Part shown: one piece after another, positions 1 through 9,026 of the stretch
How positions within the stretch are numbered: position 1 is the stretch's first letter
Layout of the letters: every line of letters begins with the position of its first letter
NCBI RefSeq assembly: GCF_029866045.1
Contig: NZ_JARXAB010000180.1
Coordinates: 1-51,426 of the forward strand
Direction of reading: 5' to 3'
Length of the DNA stretch: 51,426 nucleotides
Origin: Ramlibacter sp.
GTDB taxonomy: Bacteria; Pseudomonadota; Gammaproteobacteria; Burkholderiales; Burkholderiaceae_C
The notes under the pieces: generated by a model
The model's database searches: none
Told to the model about the DNA's origin: nothing
Seen by the model: the letters and a program-made list of their open reading frames with translations, nothing else
Translations under genes and position numbers: made by a program

Positions 1-1779
1 CAGCAGTTCGGCCAGACGCGGCAGCCCGGCCTGCCCCTCGGGCAAGGCGGCGGCTGGCGGCGTGTGAAAGCTGAGTTTGGCGGGCGGCGCATCGCCGGCA
101 AAGGCGCGCACCATGTCCAGCCGCGACACTTCCAGCGAGGCCAGGCGTTCACGCAGCGCCGCCTCCAGGGCGTTCTCCCAGCCTTGCTCGATGTGGATCT
201 TGCTCCACAGGCCCTGAAGGTGGTCCAGGCCATGGCGCTGCAGCCAGGGGCGCAGCTTGCCGTCGGTCTGCACCTTCTCTTGCAAGGCCTTGAGGGCGTC
301 CAGGCGGGCCGACAGGTCGGCCTGGCGCGAGGTCTGCTCGTTGAGGGACTGCTGTTTGCCGCGACGGCTTTCATCCAGCGCTGGCACCTGCTCTTGCAGC
401 TCGTGCAAGCGAGCCTCGGCCGCCTGGGCGGCCTCTTGGGCAGCAGCAAGCTGCTGTTGGAGGAGGGTCAGGCGCTGCTCGTCGGGGGCGGCCAGGGCGC
501 TGCGGTCTGCCACCAAGCGCTCGCGCCGCAGGGAGAGCTGGTTGGATTGCTCCTCGATGTTGCGCTGATCGGCGGCCAGCACCTGGATCTGCTGCTGCAC
601 CTGGGCCACACTGGCGCGCTGCTCGGTGGCACGGGCCTGGGCCTGACGCAGGGCCTCTTCGAGATCAGGTAACTGCTGCGCCTGGTCCTCCACCTGGGCC
701 GCCAGCAGCATCGCCTGCTCCTCGGCGGCCAGGCCCTGCTCGGCCAGGGTCTCCACCTCGCCGGCGGCGTCATCCCGACGGGTAGCCCACTGCTCGGTCT
801 GCTCCTTGAGCTGCTGCAAGCGCTGCTCGACGCGCTGCCGGCCCTCGACCACAAAACGGATCTCGGCCTCCAGGCGCCCCACCTCGGCACTGGCCTCGTA
901 GAGCGCGCCCTGGGCCTGGTTGACCTGATCACCGGCAGCGTAGTGGGCCTGCCGAATGGTCTCGAGGTCGCTCTCGACCCGGCGCAGGTCGGCGATACGA
1001 GACTCGAGCTCGTTGACTGCCTTGTCGGCGTCCTGCTTGATGCGACCCTGGTCGACCTCAGCTTCGGCACGCCGCAGAAACCACAGCTGCTGCTGCTTGA
1101 GGGTGGCGTCACCCTGAAGCTGCTGGTATCGCGCGGCCACCTCGGCCTGCTTCTCGAGCTTGTCGAGGTTGGCGTTGAGCTCGCGCAGGATGTCTTCCAC
1201 CCGGGTGAGGTTTTCGCGGGTGTCGGACAAGCGGTTCTCGGTCTCGCGGCGGCGCTCTTTGTACTTAGACACGCCCGCGGCCTCCTCCAGGAACAGACGA
1301 AGTTCCTCGGGCTTGGAGTCGATGATGCGCGAGATGGTGCCCTGACCAATGATGGCGTATGCCCGTGGGCCCAGGCCGGTGCCCAGAAACACGTCTTGCA
1401 CATCGCGCCGGCGAACCGGCTGGTTGTTGATGTAGTAGCTGCTGGTGCCGTCGCGGGTCAGAACCCGCTTGACCGCGATTTCAACAAACTGCGCCCATTG
1501 GCCGCCGGCGCGGTGGTCAGCGTTGTCAAACACCAGTTCGACCGAGGACCGGGAGGCCGGCTTGCGGGTATTGGTGCCGTTGAAAATCACGTCTTGCATG
1601 GACTCGCCGCGCAACTCGGAGGCGCGCGACTCGCCCAGCACCCAGCGCACCGCGTCCATGATGTTGGACTTGCCGCAACCGTTGGGGCCGACCACGCCGA
1701 CCAATTGGCCGGGCAGCATGAAATTGGTGGGATCGGCAAAAGACTTGAAGCCGGAAAGCTTGATCGATGTGAGTCGCAC
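1..1779 (-). CDS. smc: Chromosome segregation ATPase SMC, N-terminal part (partial)
   Basis: SMC is the ATPase of the bacterial condensin that compacts and segregates the chromosome. Translating the minus strand from a GTG at 1779 gives 593 codons open to the window edge, so the C-terminal half lies outside. The N-terminus shows the SMC head: RLTSIKLSGFKSF, then the Walker A segment VGPNGCGKSNIMDAVRW near residues 32-48, then the R-loop/Q-loop region with GQGTISRIID and a FLEEAAGVSKYK stretch. From about residue 170 it becomes a long Gln/Glu/Arg/Leu-rich coiled coil that breaks near residue 510 into the hinge. The GTG start is chosen because it directly precedes the conserved RLTSIKLSGFK; the ribosome-binding site is weak. 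It is divergent from dapC, with 220 bp between them. Confidence 0.93.
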   Translation of the reverse strand, partial: MRLTSIKLSGFKSFADPTNFMLPGQLVGVVGPNGCGKSNIMDAVRWVLGESRASELRGESMQDVIFNGTNTRKPASRSSVELVFDNADHRAGGQWAQFVEIAVKRVLTRDGTSSYYINNQPVRRRDVQDVFLGTGLGPRAYAIIGQGTISRIIDSKPEELRLFLEEAAGVSKYKERRRETENRLSDTRENLTRVEDILRELNANLDKLEKQAEVAARYQQLQGDATLKQQQLWFLRRAEAEVDQGRIKQDADKAVNELESRIADLRRVESDLETIRQAHYAAGDQVNQAQGALYEASAEVGRLEAEIRFVVEGRQRVEQRLQQLKEQTEQWATRRDDAAGEVETLAEQGLAAEEQAMLLAAQVEDQAQQLPDLEEALRQAQARATEQRASVAQVQQQIQVLAADQRNIEEQSNQLSLRRERLVADRSALAAPDEQRLTLLQQQLAAAQEAAQAAEARLHELQEQVPALDESRRGKQQSLNEQTSRQADLSARLDALKALQEKVQTDGKLRPWLQRHGLDHLQGLWSKIHIEQGWENALEAALRERLASLEVSRLDMVRAFAGDAPPAKLSFHTPPAAALPEGQAGLPRLAELL

Positions 1780-1867
1780 GGGAGGCCTGTGAAAACGGGC
1801 CGGAATGCCGGCCGCAGGAATGACTCGGAGTCTGGCGGAATGATACCGTGCGCACCCTCCCGAGCCG

Positions 1868-1879
1868 CCCACGCGTGGG
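1868..1879. repeat. 12-bp perfect palindrome in the smc/dapC intergenic region
   Basis: CCCACGCGTGGG reads identically on both strands and lies between the divergent smc and dapC genes. It could be a dimeric-protein binding site, but with no second copy nearby no regulator can be named. The rest of the 220-bp gap (1780-1999) holds no gene. Confidence 0.4.
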
Positions 1880-1999
1880 TGCCGCCGGGCGGATGATCAG
1901 CACTTACGTACTACACCCGGATCGGCGCTCACAGGTGGGTGACGCAGGCCTTGAGAGAAGGGGCGCCGAGCCCCGACCCGTGCCGTCGATAATCCGGGG

Positions 2000-3196
2000 A
2001 TGAATCCGCTTCTGCATAAGCTGCAGCCCTACCCCTTTGAGCGCCTGCGGCACCTGTTCGCCGGTGTCACACCCCCCCGCGACTTGCGGCCCATCAGCCT
2101 GGGGATCGGGGAGCCCAAGCACCCCACGCCTGCCTTCATCGAGAAGGCGCTGATGGAAAGCCTGGCGGGCCTGTCGGTGTACCCGGCCACCGCAGGCGAG
2201 CCCGCCCTCAAGCAGGCCTGCACCGGCTGGCTGGCGCGCCGTTATGGCTTGACGCTGGACCCGGCCACGCAAGTGCTTCCGGTCAACGGCTCGCGGGAGG
2301 CTTTGTTCGCCTTCGCCCAAACGGTGGTCGACCCCGCCCATGACGCGGTGGTGGCCTGCCCCAATCCGTTCTACCAAATCTACGAAGGCGCCGCCCTGCT
2401 CGCGGGTGCGACGCCTTTTTATGCGCCCAGTGATCCGGCGCGCAATTTCGCCATCGACTGGGACCAGGTGCCCGAGGACGTCTGGGCCCGCACACGCTTG
2501 CTGTTCGTCTGCTCGCCCGGCAACCCCACCGGCGCGGTCATGCCGCTGGAGGAATGGAAGCGTCTGTTCGATCTGTCGGACCGCTACGGCTTTGTCATCG
2601 CCTCCGACGAGTGCTACAGCGAGATCTACTTCCGGGACGAGCCCCCCTTGGGCGGCCTGCAGGCTGCAGCCCAGTTGGGACGAACCGACTTCCGCCGGCT
2701 GGTGGCCTTTACCAGCTTGTCCAAACGCAGCAACGTGCCCGGGCTGCGCTCAGGCTTCGTGGCCGGCGACGCGGCCATCCTCAAGCAGTTCCTGCTTTAC
2801 CGCACCTACCACGGCGGCGCCATGAGCCCGGTGGTGCAAGCAGCCAGCGTGGCGGCCTGGAACGACGAGGCCCATGTGGTCGACAACCGCGCCATGTACC
2901 GCCAGAAGTTCGCCGAGGTAACCCCGGTACTGGCCGACGTGATGGACGTCGCTCTGCCCGACGCCAGCTTTTACCTTTGGGCGGGCGTGCAAGGCAGCGA
3001 CGAGGACTTTGCCCGCGACTTGCTGGCTCAATACAATGTGACGGTTTTGCCTGGCAGCTACCTCGCGCGCGAGGTCGCCGGCCGTAACCCCGGCGCCGGG
3101 CGCGTGCGGATGGCTCTGGTGGCCGACACCGCCGAATGCCTAGAGGCTGCCCAGCGAATTGCGCGCTTCGTGCGCGAAAGGCGGTCGCCGCGTTGA
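2000..3196 (+). CDS. dapC: Succinyldiaminopimelate transaminase DapC
   Basis: This PLP-dependent aminotransferase (class I/II, 398 aa) makes N-succinyl-LL-2,6-diaminopimelate from the keto precursor in the succinylase branch of lysine/DAP synthesis, which feeds peptidoglycan. The N-terminal PYPFERLRHLFAG, the glycine-rich ISLGIGEPKHPTPAF, the NPGNPTGAV-type motif (here CSPGNPTGAV), SDECYSEIYF, and the PLP-lysine segment SLSKRSNVPGLRSGF (lysine near residue 242) are all present. It heads dapC-dapD-dapE-prmB. The ATG has no Shine-Dalgarno; instead GATAAT lies at 1988-1993, six bases before the start, which suggests a leaderless or near-leaderless transcript. Confidence 0.93.
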   Translation: MNPLLHKLQPYPFERLRHLFAGVTPPRDLRPISLGIGEPKHPTPAFIEKALMESLAGLSVYPATAGEPALKQACTGWLARRYGLTLDPATQVLPVNGSREALFAFAQTVVDPAHDAVVACPNPFYQIYEGAALLAGATPFYAPSDPARNFAIDWDQVPEDVWARTRLLFVCSPGNPTGAVMPLEEWKRLFDLSDRYGFVIASDECYSEIYFRDEPPLGGLQAAAQLGRTDFRRLVAFTSLSKRSNVPGLRSGFVAGDAAILKQFLLYRTYHGGAMSPVVQAASVAAWNDEAHVVDNRAMYRQKFAEVTPVLADVMDVALPDASFYLWAGVQGSDEDFARDLLAQYNVTVLPGSYLAREVAGRNPGAGRVRMALVADTAECLEAAQRIARFVRERRSPR

Positions 3197-3272
3197 GACA
3201 GCGCCAACGCCGGCATGACAACACCGGCCTGGCCCACTAGACACCCGCCCTTCCCGCTCCGCCACCGCTTTG

Positions 3273-3314
3273 CCGACTTGAGTTTCCCGACTTCAGTTTT
3301 CCGACTTCACTTCT
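3273..3314 (+). repeat. Three tandem 14-bp repeats in the dapD leader
   Basis: Units start at 3273, 3287 and 3301: CCGACTTGAGTTTC, CCGACTTCAGTTTT and CCGACTTCACTTCT. They keep CCGACTT and drift towards the 3' end. They lie in the 148-bp gap between dapC and dapD and end 30 bp before the dapD ATG. The period is not a multiple of three and the tract is non-coding. Confidence 0.8.
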
Positions 3315-3344
3315 CCAATTCAAACCTTTAACCGCCGAAGCACC

Positions 3345-4169
3345 ATGAGCCAGCAACTCCAGCAAATCATCGACACCGCGTGGGACAACCGCGCCAACAT
3401 TTCCCCCAAGTCCGCACCGAAGGAAGTCGCCGACGCGGTGGAGCATGTGCTGGCCTCCCTGGACAAAGGCCAGCTGCGCGTGGCCACCCGCGAGGGCGTG
3501 GGCCAGTGGACGGTGCACCAGTGGATCAAGAAGGCGGTGCTGCTGTCCTTCCGCCTGAAAGACAACGCCCTCATCGAAGCGGGCGACCTCGGCTTTTACG
3601 ACAAGGTGCCCACCAAGTTCGCCGGCATGAGCGCCGATGAAATGGCCGCGACCGGCGTGCGGGTGGTGCCACCGGCTGTGGCGCGTCGCGGCAGCTTCAT
3701 TGCCAAGGGCGCCATCCTGATGCCCTCGTACGTGAACATCGGCGCCTATGTCGATGAAGGCACCATGGTCGACACCTGGGCCACCGTCGGCTCCTGCGCC
3801 CAGGTCGGCAAAAACGTGCACCTGTCCGGCGGCGTGGGCCTCGGCGGCGTGCTCGAGCCCCTGCAAGCCAACCCGACCATCATTGAAGACAACTGCTTCA
3901 TCGGCGCCCGCTCCGAAGTCGTCGAGGGCGTGATCGTCGAGGAAAACTCGGTCATCTCCATGGGCGTCTACATCGGCCAAAGCACCCCCATCTACGACCG
4001 CGCCACAGGCGAAGTCACCTACGGCCGCATCCCGGCCGGCTCGGTGGTGATCTCCGGCAGCCTGCCCAAGGACGGCGGCAAGTACAGCCTGTACGCAGCC
4101 ATCATCGTCAAGCGCGTCGATGCCCAGACCCGGGCCAAGACCAGCCTGAACGATCTGCTGCGCGACTGA
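3345..4169 (+). CDS. dapD: 2,3,4,5-tetrahydropyridine-2,6-dicarboxylate N-succinyltransferase
   Basis: DapD transfers succinyl from succinyl-CoA to tetrahydrodipicolinate, the committed step of the succinylase DAP route. At 274 aa it has the standard length. The N-terminal helical domain ([17 protein letters not shown]) is followed from about residue 100 by a left-handed beta-helix of hexapeptide repeats ([41 protein letters not shown]), as expected for the trimeric acyltransferase family. It lies 148 bp after dapC and 36 bp before dapE, so the three genes are probably co-transcribed. No strong ribosome-binding site is visible before the ATG. Confidence 0.96.
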   Translation: MSQQLQQIIDTAWDNRANISPKSAPKEVADAVEHVLASLDKGQLRVATREGVGQWTVHQWIKKAVLLSFRLKDNALIEAGDLGFYDKVPTKFAGMSADEMAATGVRVVPPAVARRGSFIAKGAILMPSYVNIGAYVDEGTMVDTWATVGSCAQVGKNVHLSGGVGLGGVLEPLQANPTIIEDNCFIGARSEVVEGVIVEENSVISMGVYIGQSTPIYDRATGEVTYGRIPAGSVVISGSLPKDGGKYSLYAAIIVKRVDAQTRAKTSLNDLLRD

Positions 4170-4205
4170 GACTGGCACCACTGGGCCAACACAGATTCGT
4201 ACCGC

Positions 4206-5354
4206 ATGACGCCCACCGTCTACCTCACTGAGCAGCTGATCGCCCGCCGATCGGTCACGCCCGACGACGCCGGTTGCCAGCAAGTGCTGCAGGTCCGACT
4301 GGCGCCACTGGGCTTCGCCTGCGAGACGATGGCCTATGGCCCGGCGGATTTCAGCGTGACCAATCTGTGGGCCAAGCGCGCGGGCAGCGGCCCACGCACC
4401 CTGGTCTTTGCCGGCCACACCGACGTGGTGCCCACCGGCCCGTTGGCGCAATGGGCCAGCAACCCCTTCACCCCCGAGCACCGGGACGGCAAGCTGTACG
4501 GACGCGGCGCCGCCGACATGAAGACCTCCATCGCCGCCTTCACGGTGGCCGCCGAGGAGTTCCTGGCGGCGCACCCGAGCCCGAAAATCTCGATTGCACT
4601 CCTCATCACCAGCGACGAGGAAGGCCCCAGCGTCGACGGCACGGTGAAGGTCTGCGAGGCACTCCAGGCCCGCGGCGAGCGGCTCGACTGGTGCATCGTC
4701 GGCGAGCCCACCTCGGTGGACCGCTTGGGCGACATGATCAAGAACGGCCGCCGAGGAAGCTTGTCGGGCAAGCTGAAGGTCAAAGGCATTCAGGGCCACA
4801 TCGCCTACCCGCAGCTGGCGCGCAACCCGATTCACGACGCCATGCCGGCGCTGGCCGAACTGGCCGGCATCGAATGGGACCGCGGTAACGCGTTCTTCCC
4901 GCCCACCAGCTTCCAGGTGTCCAACATCCATGGTGGCACCGGCGCATCAAACATCATTCCGGGCGAGGTCGTCATCGACTTCAACTTCCGCTTTTCCACC
5001 GAGTGCACAGACGCCAGCCTGCGCCAGCGGGTCGAAGCGATCCTGGCGCAGCACGGGCTCGACTACGAGCTGACCTGGGCCCTGAGCGGCCAGCCCTTCA
5101 TCACGCCGCCGGGCGAGTTGGTCGCTGCCATTCAGGGCGCCATCGAGGCAGAGACCGGTGTCAAGACCGAGCTGTCCACCACCGGCGGCACCAGCGACGG
5201 CCGCTTCATCTCGCGCATTTGCCCGCAGGTGATCGAGTTCGGCCCGGTCAACGCCACCATCCACAAGATCGACGAGCATGTGACGGTGGCCGATATCGAG
5301 CCGCTGAAAAACATCTACCGGCGTACGCTCGAAGGGCTCGAGGCCCTGGCCTGA
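4206..5354 (+). CDS. dapE: Succinyl-diaminopimelate desuccinylase DapE
   Basis: DapE is a di-zinc M20-family hydrolase that removes succinate to give LL-diaminopimelate. The 382-aa protein has the metal-site motifs: [12 protein letters not shown] (His71), [10 protein letters not shown] (Asp104), TSDEEGPS with the catalytic Glu138/Glu139 pair, [13 protein letters not shown], and the C-terminal IHKIDEHV histidine near residue 353. The central dimerisation/lid domain ([18 protein letters not shown]) is intact. It follows dapD closely and precedes prmB by 28 bp. With dapC and dapD it covers three consecutive steps of one pathway. Confidence 0.96.
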   Translation: MTPTVYLTEQLIARRSVTPDDAGCQQVLQVRLAPLGFACETMAYGPADFSVTNLWAKRAGSGPRTLVFAGHTDVVPTGPLAQWASNPFTPEHRDGKLYGRGAADMKTSIAAFTVAAEEFLAAHPSPKISIALLITSDEEGPSVDGTVKVCEALQARGERLDWCIVGEPTSVDRLGDMIKNGRRGSLSGKLKVKGIQGHIAYPQLARNPIHDAMPALAELAGIEWDRGNAFFPPTSFQVSNIHGGTGASNIIPGEVVIDFNFRFSTECTDASLRQRVEAILAQHGLDYELTWALSGQPFITPPGELVAAIQGAIEAETGVKTELSTTGGTSDGRFISRICPQVIEFGPVNATIHKIDEHVTVADIEPLKNIYRRTLEGLEALA

Positions 5355-5382
5355 AGCCTGTCCGCGTCGCACGGTACCGTCC

Positions 5383-6255
5383 ATGAACATCCTGCAATTG
5401 ATAGAGGCCGCTGCGCGCCGGCTCGAAGCCGCGGGCGTCGCCTTCGGCCACGGCACCGCCAATGCCTTTGACGAAGCGGCGTGGCTGGTGCTGTGGCGGC
5501 TGGGGCTGCCGCTGGACGATCTCGATGGCGTGGCGACGCGTGAGGTCACCGCGCCAGACCAGGCCGCGGTCAAAGCCTTGCTGGGCGAACGCATCGCCAC
5601 CCGCAAGCCGGCTGCTTACCTCACGCAGGAAGCGTGGCTGCAGGGCGTGCCGTTCTATGTGGATGAACGCGCCATCGTCCCGCGCAGTTTCATCGCCGAA
5701 CTGATCGCCGACGCGTCCATCGACCCCTGGCTGGGGGAAGAAACGCGCCAGGTCCTGGACCTGTGCACCGGCAACGGGAGCTTGGCCATCTTGGCGGCCA
5801 TGGCCTGGCCCGAGGTGCGGGTGGATGGCGCCGACATCAGCGCAGACGCCCTGGCGGTGGCCCGGATCAATGTGGACAAGCACGGGCTGGCCTCGCGGGT
5901 TCGGCTGATGGAGTCCGATGGCCTGAGCGCAGTCCCTGGCCGCTACGACCTGATTCTGTGTAACCCGCCCTATGTCAACGCGGGCAGCATGGCGGCCTTG
6001 CCGGCCGAATACCGGGCCGAGCCCGCGCTGGCCCTGGCCGGCGGTGCCGACGGCATGGATTTCATCCGCCACCTGCTGCGGGAGTTGCCGGCCCACATGA
6101 ACGACGATGCGGTCTTGGTGCTGGAGATCGGCAACGAGCGCGCATTCTTCGAAGCCGCCTTCCCGCAGCTGGAGGTGGTCTGGCTGGACACCTCGGCTGG
6201 CGAAGACCATGTGCTGCTCCTGACCCGAGAAGCACTGGCCGAGACCTTCACCTAG
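5383..6255 (+). CDS. prmB: Ribosomal protein L3 glutamine N5-methyltransferase PrmB
   Basis: This is a SAM-dependent class I methyltransferase that modifies a glutamine of 50S protein L3 (290 aa). The SAM-binding motif LDLCTGNGSLAILAA lies near residues 125-139 and the substrate-glutamine motif NPPY near 194-197. A helical N-terminal domain with AAYLTQEAWLQGVPFYVDER precedes it; that substrate-recognition region resembles PrmB more than the release-factor enzyme PrmC. It ends the dap gene group. Its TAG stop lies inside a TAGAAT hexamer (6253-6258) that may be the -10 of the vapBC promoter. Confidence 0.92.
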   Translation: MNILQLIEAAARRLEAAGVAFGHGTANAFDEAAWLVLWRLGLPLDDLDGVATREVTAPDQAAVKALLGERIATRKPAAYLTQEAWLQGVPFYVDERAIVPRSFIAELIADASIDPWLGEETRQVLDLCTGNGSLAILAAMAWPEVRVDGADISADALAVARINVDKHGLASRVRLMESDGLSAVPGRYDLILCNPPYVNAGSMAALPAEYRAEPALALAGGADGMDFIRHLLRELPAHMNDDAVLVLEIGNERAFFEAAFPQLEVVWLDTSAGEDHVLLLTREALAETFT

Positions 6256-6257
6256 AA

Positions 6258-6279
6258 TGGTAGCTACCAACGGTAGTTA
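6258..6279 (+). promoter_or_regulatory. Probable VapB/VapBC operator
   Basis: TGGTAGCTACCA (6258-6269) is a perfect 12-bp palindrome. Its second half also pairs with a downstream half-site: TAGCTACC (6261-6268), spacer AAC, GGTAGTTA (6272-6279), matching at 7 of 8 positions. It sits directly after a -10-like TAGAAT and 13 bp before the vapB ATG. That is where antitoxin or toxin-antitoxin complexes of this family bind to repress their own operon. Confidence 0.7.
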
Positions 6280-6292
6280 TCAAGGACGCCTC

Positions 6293-6544
6293 ATGCAGAC
6301 CGCCCGCCTCTTCGCCTCTGGCCGCAGCCAGGCCGTACGCCTGCCAAAGGAATTCCGCTTTGAAGGTGCCGAGGTGGCGATCAAGCGCTTTGGTAACGGC
6401 GTCCTGCTGCTGCCGGTCGACGACCCCTGGTCCCTGATGGAGCAGGCCCTCACCGAGTTCGAGCCCGGTCTGGACCTTCGGCGCGAACAACCCCCGGAGC
6501 AGGTGCGCGAGGACTGGGCCGCGCCAGCGGGAGATGGTGGGTGA
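6293..6544 (+). CDS. vapB: VapB-type antitoxin
   Basis: This is an 83-aa AbrB/SpoVT-fold antitoxin. MQTARLFASGRSQAVRLPK at the N-terminus is the hallmark DNA-binding beta-hairpin start of VapB. The acidic, Pro-rich C-terminal tail (LDLRREQPPEQVREDW) is the part that normally binds and inhibits the toxin. The ATG at 6293 is preferred over upstream in-frame codons because AAGGA lies six bases before it and homology begins there. It overlaps vapC by four bases (GTGA), giving the usual translational coupling. Confidence 0.9.
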   Translation: MQTARLFASGRSQAVRLPKEFRFEGAEVAIKRFGNGVLLLPVDDPWSLMEQALTEFEPGLDLRREQPPEQVREDWAAPAGDGG

Positions 6545-6951
6545 AGTACCTGCTCGATACCGACATCTGCATCTACCTCATCAAGGTCAATCCTCCCCAG
6601 GTGCTGCAACGATTTCGGCAGCACGCGGTCGGGGACATCGGCGTGTCGGCGCTGACCGCCTCCGAGCTTGCCTTTGGCGTGGCCAAAAGTGGCTCTGAAC
6701 GGAACCGCGCAGCCTTGCAAAAGTTCCTCGCGCCCCTGGAAATCGTGGCTTATGACGAAGCCTGCGCCTGGCACTACGCCAGCCTGCGCGCCCACCTGGC
6801 CAGACAGGGCACACCGATCGGCGCCATCGACCAGCTCATTGCCGCGCAAGCCCTTGCGCTGGACGTTCCCCTGGTGACCAGCAACGTGCGCGAATTCGCA
6901 CGGGTCCCGGGCCTTCGAGTAGAAAACTGGGCAGAAAACGCGCCTGCATGA
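6541..6951 (+). CDS. vapC: VapC-type PIN-domain ribonuclease toxin
   Basis: This 136-aa PIN-domain protein is predicted to be a Mg-dependent endoribonuclease that inhibits translation when freed from VapB; VapC enzymes of this subgroup typically cut initiator tRNA, rRNA or other tRNAs. Acidic residues fit the active site: Asp6 in YLLDTDICIYLI, Glu42 in TASELAFGV and Asp97 in GAIDQLIAA, followed by LVTSNVREFARVPGLRVENW with Glu118. Nothing appears truncated. It starts with GTG overlapping the vapB stop, and its own TGA overlaps the ATG of the ABC-F gene (ATGA at 6948-6951), which is unusual for a toxin gene. Confidence 0.9.
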   Translation: MKYLLDTDICIYLIKVNPPQVLQRFRQHAVGDIGVSALTASELAFGVAKSGSERNRAALQKFLAPLEIVAYDEACAWHYASLRAHLARQGTPIGAIDQLIAAQALALDVPLVTSNVREFARVPGLRVENWAENAPA

Positions 6952-9026
6952 TCACCCTTCGCGACGTCATCCTTCGCCGCGGCACCAAGGTGCTGCTGGA
7001 CAAGGTCTCCCTCACCCTCAACCCCGGCGAAAAGGCAGGCCTGGTCGGCCGCAATGGCGCCGGCAAGTCCACCCTGTTCGCCCTCTTCGACGGCAGCCTG
7101 CACGAGGACGGCGGCGAGTTCAGCCGCCCAGCGCATTGGCAAATGGCCCAGGTGGCCCAGAACATGCCCGAGACCGACGAGCCGGCTACCGACTTCGTGC
7201 TGGCGGGTGACACCCGCCTCATGGCGGTGCAAGCGCGCTTAGATGAGGCAGAGGCCCGCCTGCACGAGTTCCCCGACGATGCCGATGCCGGCATGGCCGT
7301 GGGCCAGGCCCATGCCGACCTGCATGACGCCGGAGTCCATGACGCGGTGCCCCGCGCGCAGGCGCTTATCCTGGGCCTGGGCTTCACCACCGAGCAACTC
7401 CACCGGCCCGTCAACAGCTTCTCTGGCGGCTGGCGCATGCGCCTGCAACTGGCGCGTGCCCTGATGTGCCCGTCGGACCTGCTGCTGCTGGACGAGCCGA
7501 CCAACCACCTGGACCTCGACGCCCTGGTTTGGCTCGAAGCCTGGCTGCAACGCTATGCCGGCACGCTGATCGTCATCAGCCACGACCGCGAATTTCTGGA
7601 CGCGGTGACCACCGTCACCGTGCACATCGACGCCCAGCGCCTCACCCGCTACGGCGGCAACTACAGCGCGTTCGAGCTTCTGCGGGCCCAACAGCTCGAA
7701 CTGCAGCAGTCGGCCTTTGCCAAGCAGCAGGACAAGATTGCCCACCTGCAAAAGTTCATCGACCGCTTCAAGGCCAAGGCGAGCAAGGCCAAGCAGGCCC
7801 AGAGCCGGGTCAAGGCGCTGGAGCGCCTGGAAAAAGTGGCACCGGTGCTGGCCGACGCCGACTTCAACTTCGAGTTCAAGGAGCCGGACAACCTGCCCAA
7901 CCCGATGCTGGCCATCTCGGACGCCGCCTTCGGCTACCGGGCCGAAGACGGCACGGCCACCACCATCGTTCAAAAGGTAGACCGCTCGGTGCTGGCCGGC
8001 CAGCGCATTGGCATTTTGGGTGCCAACGGCCAGGGCAAATCGACCCTGGTCAAAACGATTGCCCACACCCTGCCCCTGCTGGCGGGCACGCTGACCGAGG
8101 GCAAGGGCCTGAACATCGGCTACTTTGCGCAGCAAGAGCTGGACGTTCTCAGCCCGCCCGACCACCCCCTGATGCACATGATTCGCCTGGCGCGCGACGT
8201 GGGCCCGCAGGCGCGCGAGCAGGAGCTGCGCAACTTTCTGGGCAGCTTCAACTTCAGCGGCGACATGGTGAGCCAGCCGGTGGGCACCATGAGCGGCGGC
8301 GAGAAGGCCCGTCTGGTGCTGGCCATGATCGTCTGGCAACGCCCCAACCTGCTGCTGCTGGACGAACCGACCAACCACCTGGACTTGGCCACCCGCGAAG
8401 CGTTGTCGATCGCGCTCAATGAGTTCGAGGGCACGGTCATGCTGGTGAGCCACGACCGGGCCCTGCTGCGCGCGGTCTGCGACGAGTTCTGGCTGGTCGG
8501 CCGCGGCGGCATCAAACCCTTCGACGGCGACCTGGACGATTACCAGAAGTACCTGCTGGAAGAATCGCGCCGCCTGCGCGAGGTGGCGCGGCAGCAGGCC
8601 GCCACGGCCACAGCCAAAACGACCACTCCAGCGGCCACTACAGCGGCAATCCCAGCGGAGTCCAGCCTCGCATCGCCACCGGCCACCGCCGAGCCTGCGC
8701 CGGCGCACCAGGTGACCTCCGCGGCCCAGGCGCCCCCCGCACCGCAAGCCTCCCCCGGCGGGTCTCGCCAACAAAGCGCACAAGCCCGCCAGGCCTTGGC
8801 TGCCACCTTGCGCCCGCTCAAGAAGGCGCAGGGTGAAGCCGAGCGCCGCATGACCGAATTGGAGACGGAAAAGGCCGGGCTGGAAGCCCAGCTTTCGCGC
8901 GGTCTCTCACCGGCAGAAATCGCCGAGGCCGGAAGGCGCCTGAAAGGGGTCGGCGAGGAGTTGGCCCAGTTGGAAGAACGCTGGCTGGAACTCTCCGGCG
9001 AGATCGAGGCCGCGCAGGCTGCTTGA
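6948..9026 (+). CDS. ABC-F family ATPase (YheS/Uup-like)
   Basis: This soluble protein of 692 aa has two ABC ATPase domains and no membrane segment, as in ABC-F factors that act at the ribosome E site. Walker A motifs are GRNGAGKS (about residue 35) and GANGQGKS (about 358). Signatures are FSGGWRMRLQLARAL and MSGGEKARLVLAM, each followed by LLLLDEPTNHLDL. The inter-domain linker (about 240-310) is Lys/Gln-rich and helical. After the second ATPase comes an Ala/Pro-rich linker (about 545-610) and a C-terminal coiled coil of about 80 residues. The N-terminal sequence and the coiled coil resemble E. coli YheS more than EttA. Translation is probably coupled to vapC through the ATGA overlap. Confidence 0.9.
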   Translation: MITLRDVILRRGTKVLLDKVSLTLNPGEKAGLVGRNGAGKSTLFALFDGSLHEDGGEFSRPAHWQMAQVAQNMPETDEPATDFVLAGDTRLMAVQARLDEAEARLHEFPDDADAGMAVGQAHADLHDAGVHDAVPRAQALILGLGFTTEQLHRPVNSFSGGWRMRLQLARALMCPSDLLLLDEPTNHLDLDALVWLEAWLQRYAGTLIVISHDREFLDAVTTVTVHIDAQRLTRYGGNYSAFELLRAQQLELQQSAFAKQQDKIAHLQKFIDRFKAKASKAKQAQSRVKALERLEKVAPVLADADFNFEFKEPDNLPNPMLAISDAAFGYRAEDGTATTIVQKVDRSVLAGQRIGILGANGQGKSTLVKTIAHTLPLLAGTLTEGKGLNIGYFAQQELDVLSPPDHPLMHMIRLARDVGPQAREQELRNFLGSFNFSGDMVSQPVGTMSGGEKARLVLAMIVWQRPNLLLLDEPTNHLDLATREALSIALNEFEGTVMLVSHDRALLRAVCDEFWLVGRGGIKPFDGDLDDYQKYLLEESRRLREVARQQAATATAKTTTPAATTAAIPAESSLASPPATAEPAPAHQVTSAAQAPPAPQASPGGSRQQSAQARQALAATLRPLKKAQGEAERRMTELETEKAGLEAQLSRGLSPAEIAEAGRRLKGVGEELAQLEERWLELSGEIEAAQAA

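Noticed and set aside
3237..4931. 564-codon open frame on the minus strand over dapD and dapE
   Set aside because: It is antisense to two certain genes; its His/Gly/Val/Asp-rich translation is typical of a mirror frame in GC-rich DNA and has no domain.
7239..8783. 514-codon minus-strand frame inside the ABC-F gene
   Set aside because: Antisense shadow of a gene with complete ABC motifs; no ribosome-binding site and no family.
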